From Paraktedonobacter carboxidivorans (GTDB lineage: Bacteria > Chloroflexota > Ktedonobacteria > Ktedonobacterales > Ktedonobacteraceae), in the NCBI GenBank assembly GCA_041156125.1, contig JBEVTI010000001.1:1-64000 (forward strand): 64,000 nucleotides of DNA, in the 5' to 3' direction. Below the pieces are notes generated by a model, which was given only the letters and a program-made list of their open reading frames with translations, did not search any database and had not been told where the DNA came from. This document shows positions 59,049 through 64,000 of this stretch, in pieces; the first letter of the stretch is position 1, and every line of letters starts with the position of its first letter. Position numbers and translations under genes: made by a program.

Positions 59049-59463
59049 GAAATGGCTCCTATTATTTATGCTTTCCTGGTATCTTTTGCTTGCGACAGGA
59101 GACTACGCGTTGGCCTATGTCTCTGGGCTATTCTCCCAGGAGAACGGCTTACTGCTTCGTTACGACAAACGTAGTATGCCTTATCTCTCCGCATGCGTCA
59201 AGTTTCTAGTGCTTTTAACGGGGTTATATAAAAGTTGCATTTATTCAAGAGCAAAGCTCATCTCCTCCTTTGGCTGAGTTTTTTCGAGTAGAGTTGAGAA
59301 GCACCTCTACTCTACTCAAAAAAACTTTTTTAAATCTCTGATTAGTGGAACCAGAGAAGCACGCCATAGATAAAACGACGTGGGAGGTCTGATTACATGC
59401 GCGACTTTGCTCTTTGCTTGTCCGTTTAGTTGTATGAACTCTTCTCTCAGATAGGTAGTCACA
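59049..59463. other. Divergent region with a hairpin
   Basis: Contains GAGTAGAGT / ACTCTACTC (59286-59317) flanked by A- and T-runs, otherwise no recognisable element. GTG 59464 of the following gene has AGGTAG upstream. The gatD promoter should lie between 59049 and about 59200; no box pair is convincing. Confidence 0.35.
59286..59317. terminator. Hairpin with flanking T/A runs
   Basis: GAGTAGAGT...ACTCTACTC with an inner GAG/CTC pair, preceded by TTTTTTC and followed by AAAAAAAC. On the minus strand it would be a classical T-rich terminator, though it lies upstream of gatD. It may instead be regulatory. Confidence 0.45.
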
Positions 59464-61146
59464 GTGAATATTGTAAAACGTTTGCGTTTGCCAGGCGTCT
59501 CCGAGCGTTGGATGCTGGCCTGTGTGGCTGGTGCTACATTATTACGCGTGGTCTTGCTTGCTTTTAACTGGCCCTATACAGATAGCGATGAGGGCAATAT
59601 GGGCGTGCTCGCGCTGCATGTGGCCTTTCAAGGAGAGCACCCGGTATTTTTCTATGGTGGAAATTATCTGGGACCGCTGGAGGGCTATCTGGCTGCGCCG
59701 CTTTTTCGTCTCTTTGGCAGTTCTCTTTTTGCGCTACGCCTGCCGCTGGTGCTCTTTTTTGTGATTTTTCTAATCGGCATGTATTATCTGGTGCTCTTGC
59801 TCTATAACAGTCGCAAGTATGCGCTGGTATCCGCAATTCTTCTGGGTCTGGGTTCGCCAGATGTGCTTTTCCTGCAACTCAGGGCCTCGGGCGAATATCC
59901 AGAACTGGAAATGTTTGCTGCGTTGATGTGCTTACTTGCCGTTGGCCTGGCGTTAACTACCTCGCGCTGGCAACAGCCTGGTGCAGGCACGAAATGGAAG
60001 CGTATTGGTCTCTATACTCTACTGGGCGCGCTTGTCGGGCAGGCACTCTGGGTAGATTTGCTAGCGGGACCATTTGTGCTGGCTATGGGTTTGTTGCTCA
60101 GTTTCTTCTGCTGGCGTGAACTGGTAAGATGGCCTGGCCTGGGCCTGTTCGTGGGCTTTGTGGTGGGTGGATTCCCTTTAATTTATTATAATCTTACGGT
60201 CTCTTGGGAGCAGAATTCGTGGAACGTCTTGCGTAGTTTGCAAGCCTCAGGTGAGGCTCAGTTTCTGGCAACTCACCTGACCTGGACTAATAAGCTCGCG
60301 GGGATGTTCTTTATCGCCTTGCCGATGGCGACTGGCGGTGGTTGGGGATGCGCGCCCGTGGCTTTTCCGCCAAGTGGCGCGCAGTCTACTCTCAGCATAC
60401 CGTGTATAATCGGGCAAGGCGCCTGGAGCACGGGCTATTTGCTGCTTGGGCTGCTCGCTGCTGGCGTAGCGCTGGTGACTATCTGGCGTCTCACGCGCCC
60501 CAGGCAGCCTGTCGAAGCTGGCATGGAAAGGCAGCAGCGGTTGATTCGCCAGAGTGGGCAACTGGTAGTGCTGGTGAGCATTGGTCTGACGCTTGTGCTT
60601 TACACTAGCTCACCTTCGCCTGCGGTCGCACCTGATACCTCGTTTCGCTATCTGACATGTATGTTGCTGGCCCTGCCCATTCTGCTCTGGCCCCTCTGGC
60701 ACAGCCTGAGTCGTAATCGGCGCGCGCTGCAATGGTGGCTACAGGCCGTGCTGCTTCTGCTGGTGGCCGCGACATTCACTACAGGCACAGTCAGATCTCT
60801 CTGGCAAATGCCCGTTACTCAGGCTCGCTACACGGAGCAGCAAGCGCTTATCCAGGATTTACAGCAGGCAGGAACCACGCAGCTCTACTCTGACTACTGG
60901 ACTTGCAACATTCTGATTTTCCTCAGCCAGGAGAAGCTCATCTGTAGCGCTGTTGATAACGACATGCATCCCGCCCAGGACCGCTACCTGCCTTATCGGC
61001 TCATTGTGCATGCCACCCCACATCCCGCCTACATCTTTGCCGCCGGCTCCGCCCAGGAACTGATCATGCGACAACGAACCACCGCTAATCCTACACATTA
61101 TCGCGTATACCGGTTCTTTGAGTTTGTTGTGTACCAGGAGATATAA
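59464..61146 (+). CDS. Multispanning glycosyltransferase (GT39/PMT-like)
   Basis: A 560-residue membrane protein with about 11-12 helices. After the first helix it has the PMT_2 family acidic motif NWPYTDSDEGNMGVLAL (Asp/Glu in the first outer loop, expected to bind the polyprenyl-phosphate sugar) and HPVFFYGGNYLGPLEGYLAAPLFRLFG. The C-terminal part has an extracellular region (about 455-560). It probably transfers a sugar or similar group outside the membrane. It starts at GTG 59464 and sits between gatD and murT on the other strand, an insertion-like position. Acceptor unknown. Confidence 0.85.
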   Translation: MNIVKRLRLPGVSERWMLACVAGATLLRVVLLAFNWPYTDSDEGNMGVLALHVAFQGEHPVFFYGGNYLGPLEGYLAAPLFRLFGSSLFALRLPLVLFFVIFLIGMYYLVLLLYNSRKYALVSAILLGLGSPDVLFLQLRASGEYPELEMFAALMCLLAVGLALTTSRWQQPGAGTKWKRIGLYTLLGALVGQALWVDLLAGPFVLAMGLLLSFFCWRELVRWPGLGLFVGFVVGGFPLIYYNLTVSWEQNSWNVLRSLQASGEAQFLATHLTWTNKLAGMFFIALPMATGGGWGCAPVAFPPSGAQSTLSIPCIIGQGAWSTGYLLLGLLAAGVALVTIWRLTRPRQPVEAGMERQQRLIRQSGQLVVLVSIGLTLVLYTSSPSPAVAPDTSFRYLTCMLLALPILLWPLWHSLSRNRRALQWWLQAVLLLLVAATFTTGTVRSLWQMPVTQARYTEQQALIQDLQQAGTTQLYSDYWTCNILIFLSQEKLICSAVDNDMHPAQDRYLPYRLIVHATPHPAYIFAAGSAQELIMRQRTTANPTHYRVYRFFEFVVYQEI

Positions 61147-61172
61147 AGCCAGTGCAGCGGCCCATTTCTTCC

Positions 61173-61229
61173 TGCTGAGCGCGGATACCCTGGCTGGTCA
61201 GTGGCCAGCCAGGGTATCCGCGCTCAGCA
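61173..61229. terminator. Bidirectional terminator
   Basis: A perfect 25-bp inverted repeat beginning TGCTGAGCGCGGATACCC with a 7-nt loop, followed by AAAAAAAC on the plus strand. It ends the GT39-like gene and, on the other strand, murT (T-run on minus strand side). Confidence 0.85.
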
Positions 61230-61282
61230 AAAAAACTTTTGCGAGGTGCCGCAGGAGCCGAGGACTCCCGAAGGGCTGAAGC

Positions 61283-62782
61283 CTATTCTTCCCAGAAATG
61301 TTTCACCCAGCCGCGTTTCTGCATGATGCGGCGTAGCTCCTGGGTAGGACTATAGGTAGCGAGAATGTAGAGGGTGCCATTAGGGCCGGCGTTTTTGAGA
61401 GCAGCATCCAGGGCCTGTTCGCGGTCCTCGATCACGCGGATACGCTCGGTGGGAACTTCAGCGTATTTCAGGCGCATCGCCAGCTCTTCGGGTTTATTGC
61501 CGCTACAAATGGCATCAACGATAGCAGGCGCTAGCTCTTCGACCTCTAGATCCCAGAGCCAGGAGAAATCTTCGCCATCAACCACGGTATGGCTGGCGGC
61601 TAGCAGAATGTGTTTTTGGCCAGGATGTTGCATAATCAGGCGCATAATCAGATTAAAGGAGGTAGGATTTTTGACAAAGGCCAGGTAGATGGTCTGGTCT
61701 CCAGCTTTAATCTCTTCCAGGCGTCCAAAGGCGGGCTGGAGTTTGGCGAGCGCGAGCGGCAGTTTGTCTTTAGGGAAGCCAGCCGCCAGGGCTGCGCCCA
61801 CTGCCGCAGCCGCGTTATAGACATTATGTACGCCGGGTAGTGGTATCTCGATCTCCATGACTCCTGCTGGCGTAGTTAGCGTGGCGTGGGTTGGAGCTTT
61901 GCCATCGGAGGCCAGTTTGACTGAGGTGACAGCGATATCCAGTTCGGGCAGAGTATAGCCGCAGTTCGGGCAGCGATAGAGACCCAGGTGTGAGAGATAG
62001 GCCACCTTGTACTCAAGGTCTTCCTGACAATGGATACAGCGGATCACGTCGGCGGACTGGTCAGGTACGGGTGTGCCGATCTCGTCGGTGTTCAGGCCAA
62101 AGAAGAGTCGTCTGGCTTTCGCATTCAGGCCGAAGTTAGCCACCTGGGGATCATTGCCATTAAGTACAATCGTCGAGGTTTCGGGCAGACCCTCCAGGAC
62201 TTTATCGAGACTACGAGCCACCGCGTACAATTCGCCAAAGCGGTCCAACTGGTCGCGGAAAATATTAGTGATTACCACTACATCAGGCTGAATCTCCGGG
62301 ATCACATGCTGCATTGTGCCCTCGTCGATCTCAAAGACCAGTACATCGCTGTTCAACTCGCCGGAGAAACTGGCGAAATTGACCGCGACCGAGGTTACAC
62401 CCTGCAGAAGATTGGAGCCAGAGCGATTATGAGAAAGGCGGTTGCCACTCTCTTTAGCCATTTCAGCGATCATGCGCGAAGTGGTTGTTTTGCCATTACT
62501 ACCAGTGATCACGATTTTCTTTGCTGTACTGGCCCCAATGATGGTTTTCAACACATCGGGATCGATGCGGCGCGCGACCATACCAGGCAGACTTGTGCCG
62601 CCGCCAATGCCCAGCAGGCGACCCGAAGCTCCCACCAGTTTGCCAGCGGAGATAGCCAGGGCCAGGCGGGCCTGGCGCAAGGGACCGCGTCGCGCACGCG
62701 ACCTGGGACGCGGCGTAGTAGGGAGAGCCGCTGGCGTCTCTGCTATCTTATTCTCTGTCGTTTGTGTATTATCGTTGACCAT
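61283..62782 (-). CDS. murT: MurT, Mur-ligase subunit of lipid II isoglutaminyl synthase
   Basis: A 499-residue Mur-ligase-fold ATPase that activates the D-Glu carboxylate of lipid II for amidation with ammonia from GatD. P-loop VITGSNGKTTTSRMIAE, the central domain with TNIFRDQLDRFGE, VLNGNDPQVANF, and the MurT zinc ribbon CIHCQ...YRCPNCGY (about 245-272). Its C-terminal DUF1727 domain starts near 345 (LAKLQPAFGRLEEI, LAFVKNPTSFN). The Arg/Pro-rich N-terminal tail of about 35 residues is extra. ATG 62782 has AGAGAGGTTTTA upstream. Separated from gatD by a glycosyltransferase gene on the opposite strand. Confidence 0.94.
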   Translation of the reverse strand: MVNDNTQTTENKIAETPAALPTTPRPRSRARRGPLRQARLALAISAGKLVGASGRLLGIGGGTSLPGMVARRIDPDVLKTIIGASTAKKIVITGSNGKTTTSRMIAEMAKESGNRLSHNRSGSNLLQGVTSVAVNFASFSGELNSDVLVFEIDEGTMQHVIPEIQPDVVVITNIFRDQLDRFGELYAVARSLDKVLEGLPETSTIVLNGNDPQVANFGLNAKARRLFFGLNTDEIGTPVPDQSADVIRCIHCQEDLEYKVAYLSHLGLYRCPNCGYTLPELDIAVTSVKLASDGKAPTHATLTTPAGVMEIEIPLPGVHNVYNAAAAVGAALAAGFPKDKLPLALAKLQPAFGRLEEIKAGDQTIYLAFVKNPTSFNLIMRLIMQHPGQKHILLAASHTVVDGEDFSWLWDLEVEELAPAIVDAICSGNKPEELAMRLKYAEVPTERIRVIEDREQALDAALKNAGPNGTLYILATYSPTQELRRIMQKRGWVKHFWEE

Positions 62783-62919
62783 TAAAACCTCTCTCTTAAC
62801 AACGCCCTATTGCCCGGCAAGTATAGCAAATCGAGCGGAAACCGACAAGCAAACACTTGTGGATAGCCAATTTAGCCGGGATGCCCTGAATGCTGCTGGC
62901 AGCGTGAGCTACCAGCATC

Positions 62920-64000
62920 TTACACGGTACTACACTGGTTATTGGTCAGATTACAAAGAATCGAGCCATGTTGAAATTGTTGGGTCATTGACGTGCTGCT
63001 AGAGGGTACCGGCATTTTTAGCGGGAAGCCAAACTTTTTCAGACCTCCGTTTTTATCAAAGTACGTCAGGATTGCGCCGGAGACCGTATAGCCTGTGTAG
63101 ACATAGTAGCGCTGGTCGGGCGCGAGAGAGACGTTGACACTCTGGGTATCTGTAGCAAAGTAATTCCACAGGTTGTCGTATGGCACGGGATGGCCAGAGG
63201 CGTCTACATCGCGCGGAGAGATCCAGGTATAGTTATTGAAGCCATAGTTCATCATGTCGCGCATATCTGTCCACCAGTTATTGGTGTGAATGACTACGCC
63301 GACCAGATGATGATTGTCGCGTGTTACGGACATAACCTGCACAAAATCAGAGATGCCGTCGAAGCCGGTTTTTCCGCCGCTAACGCCGGGAAACCACCAG
63401 AGAAATTGATTCTCATTGATCAACTGGCGTTCGCCATGTTTGCCAGCGGCAGCAATACGGTAAGTTTTAGCCGCGCTGATCAGTTGCAGAGCAGGTATGC
63501 TCAGGCTGTACTGGCCGAGCACCGCCAGGTCGCGCGCGCAGGAATACTGGCCGGGATCGAGCAGGCCATGTGGATTGACGAAATGGGTGTCATTCATGCC
63601 CAGGATTTGTGCTTTCTGGTTCATCTCGGCCACAAAATCAGGCACGCTGCCGGCCAGCGCATCTGCAATGACCAGCGCTGCATCATTGCCAGAGACAAAG
63701 AGCAGGCCATAGATGAGGTCACGCAAAGTATATGTCTCGCCCACTTTGACGCCAAAGATAGCGCTATCGGAGCTAAGATGGCCGATATCCCCTTCCATGG
63801 CCGAGGTAATCGTAATTTGCTGATCGAGATTACCAGTTTCCATGGCGATTGTCGCGGTCATGAGCTTGGTGGTACTGAGCATGGGCAGATGGGTAAAAGC
63901 GTTTTGGGCATAGAGCGTAGCCTCATTATCTGTGTTTAGCAGGTAAGCCGCTGCGGCAAACACTGGAGGTGCCGGATGACTCGTCTTAGGAGGCACAATC
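62920..64000 (-). CDS. D-alanyl-D-alanine carboxypeptidase (S11 family), 5' end beyond window
   Basis: A penicillin-binding DD-carboxypeptidase trimming peptidoglycan stems. The active-site motifs are in order: STTKLMTAT (SxxK, Ser nucleophile), SGNDAAL (SxN) and GKTGFD (KTG). AAAYLLNTDNEATLYAQNA precedes, and VNPHGL is the conserved loop. The C-terminus has a tail with FDKNGGLKKFGFPLKM, like an LGFP-type repeat that may bind the wall. The visible part reaches the window edge, with no signal peptide, so the N-terminus is missing. The codon at 63996 reads GTG but is probably internal. Confidence 0.9.
   Translation of the reverse strand, partial: IVPPKTSHPAPPVFAAAAYLLNTDNEATLYAQNAFTHLPMLSTTKLMTATIAMETGNLDQQITITSAMEGDIGHLSSDSAIFGVKVGETYTLRDLIYGLLFVSGNDAALVIADALAGSVPDFVAEMNQKAQILGMNDTHFVNPHGLLDPGQYSCARDLAVLGQYSLSIPALQLISAAKTYRIAAAGKHGERQLINENQFLWWFPGVSGGKTGFDGISDFVQVMSVTRDNHHLVGVVIHTNNWWTDMRDMMNYGFNNYTWISPRDVDASGHPVPYDNLWNYFATDTQSVNVSLAPDQRYYVYTGYTVSGAILTYFDKNGGLKKFGFPLKMPVPSSSTSMTQQFQHGSILCNLTNNQCSTV

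Noticed and set aside
1..64000. CRISPR arrays, intact IS elements, prophage or toxin-antitoxin genes
   Set aside because: No regularly spaced direct repeats, transposases, integrases, phage structural genes or recognisable TA pairs were found in any frame.

Overview
This is a bacterial chromosome segment of roughly 50-55% GC, with densely packed genes on both strands. The likely source is a Ktedonobacteria-type member of the Chloroflexota. This is inferred from gene content, not from a marker: Ser/Thr kinases fused to WD40 (AWSPDG-type) propellers, a stand-alone membrane WD40 protein, a MurT/GatD pair, KorAB-type oxoacid oxidoreductase, type II NADH dehydrogenase and GtrA/GT2/GT39 glycosyltransferases. 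No CRISPR array, intact IS element or prophage was seen.

Layout. 1-1.1 kb: the 3' part of tRNA-Ser(GCU), then a tRNA-Trp(CCA) gene split in its anticodon loop by a 534-nt ORF-less group II intron. The canonical 34-nt domain V is present, and an exon-binding loop is exactly complementary to the tRNA anticodon loop. 1.1-5 kb: a two-HTH TetR regulator with an EmrB/EmrA-like efflux pair. 5-12.3 kb: WD40 protein, aminotransferase, tRNA-Gln, glmU, CBS/CNNM membrane protein, HMG-CoA lyase. 12.5-17.2 kb (minus): S41 protease, infC, homocysteine methyltransferase/MTHFR fusion. 17.6-24.5 kb: PRK-like kinase, MTA phosphorylase, SRP RNA-dnaX-ybaB-recR, then recA with a leader ORF. 24.6-28.9 kb: a MITE-like element, SDR, GH3, GNAT and small proteins. 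28.9-31.6 kb (minus): korA-korB.

32-39.3 kb: a CAU-anticodon tRNA, zinc-ribbon/kinase/WD40 protein, NDH-2, Dps, a receiver-like/pseudokinase protein and a biotinyl carrier. 39.3-43.7 kb: a LIM/DA1-like metallopeptidase, a CAP lipoprotein, an overlapping RNA ligase/methyltransferase pair and PaiB. 43.8-51 kb: a giant GtrA-GT2-GT39 fusion, PPOX protein, glutaredoxin-thioredoxin reductase fusion and aldehyde dehydrogenase. 51-57.3 kb: a truncated MFS gene, AhpD-like protein, cupredoxin, a receptor-like kinase and the wreck of an iron ABC transporter. 57.3-64 kb: phosphodiester glycosidase, gatD, GT39-like protein, murT and an edge-truncated DD-carboxypeptidase.

How they fit together. Two housekeeping blocks stand out: SRP/dnaX/ybaB/recR/recA for secretion, replication and recombination, and murT/gatD/DD-carboxypeptidase/glmU for the wall. 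Around them lie signalling proteins (two kinases, one pseudokinase, WD40), redox proteins and regulatory genes. Many genes end at long, nearly perfect hairpins with arms of 15-26 bp. Of most interest are the intron in tRNA-Trp, the RNA ligase-methyltransferase pair, the bacterial LIM-DA1 protein and the pseudokinase.
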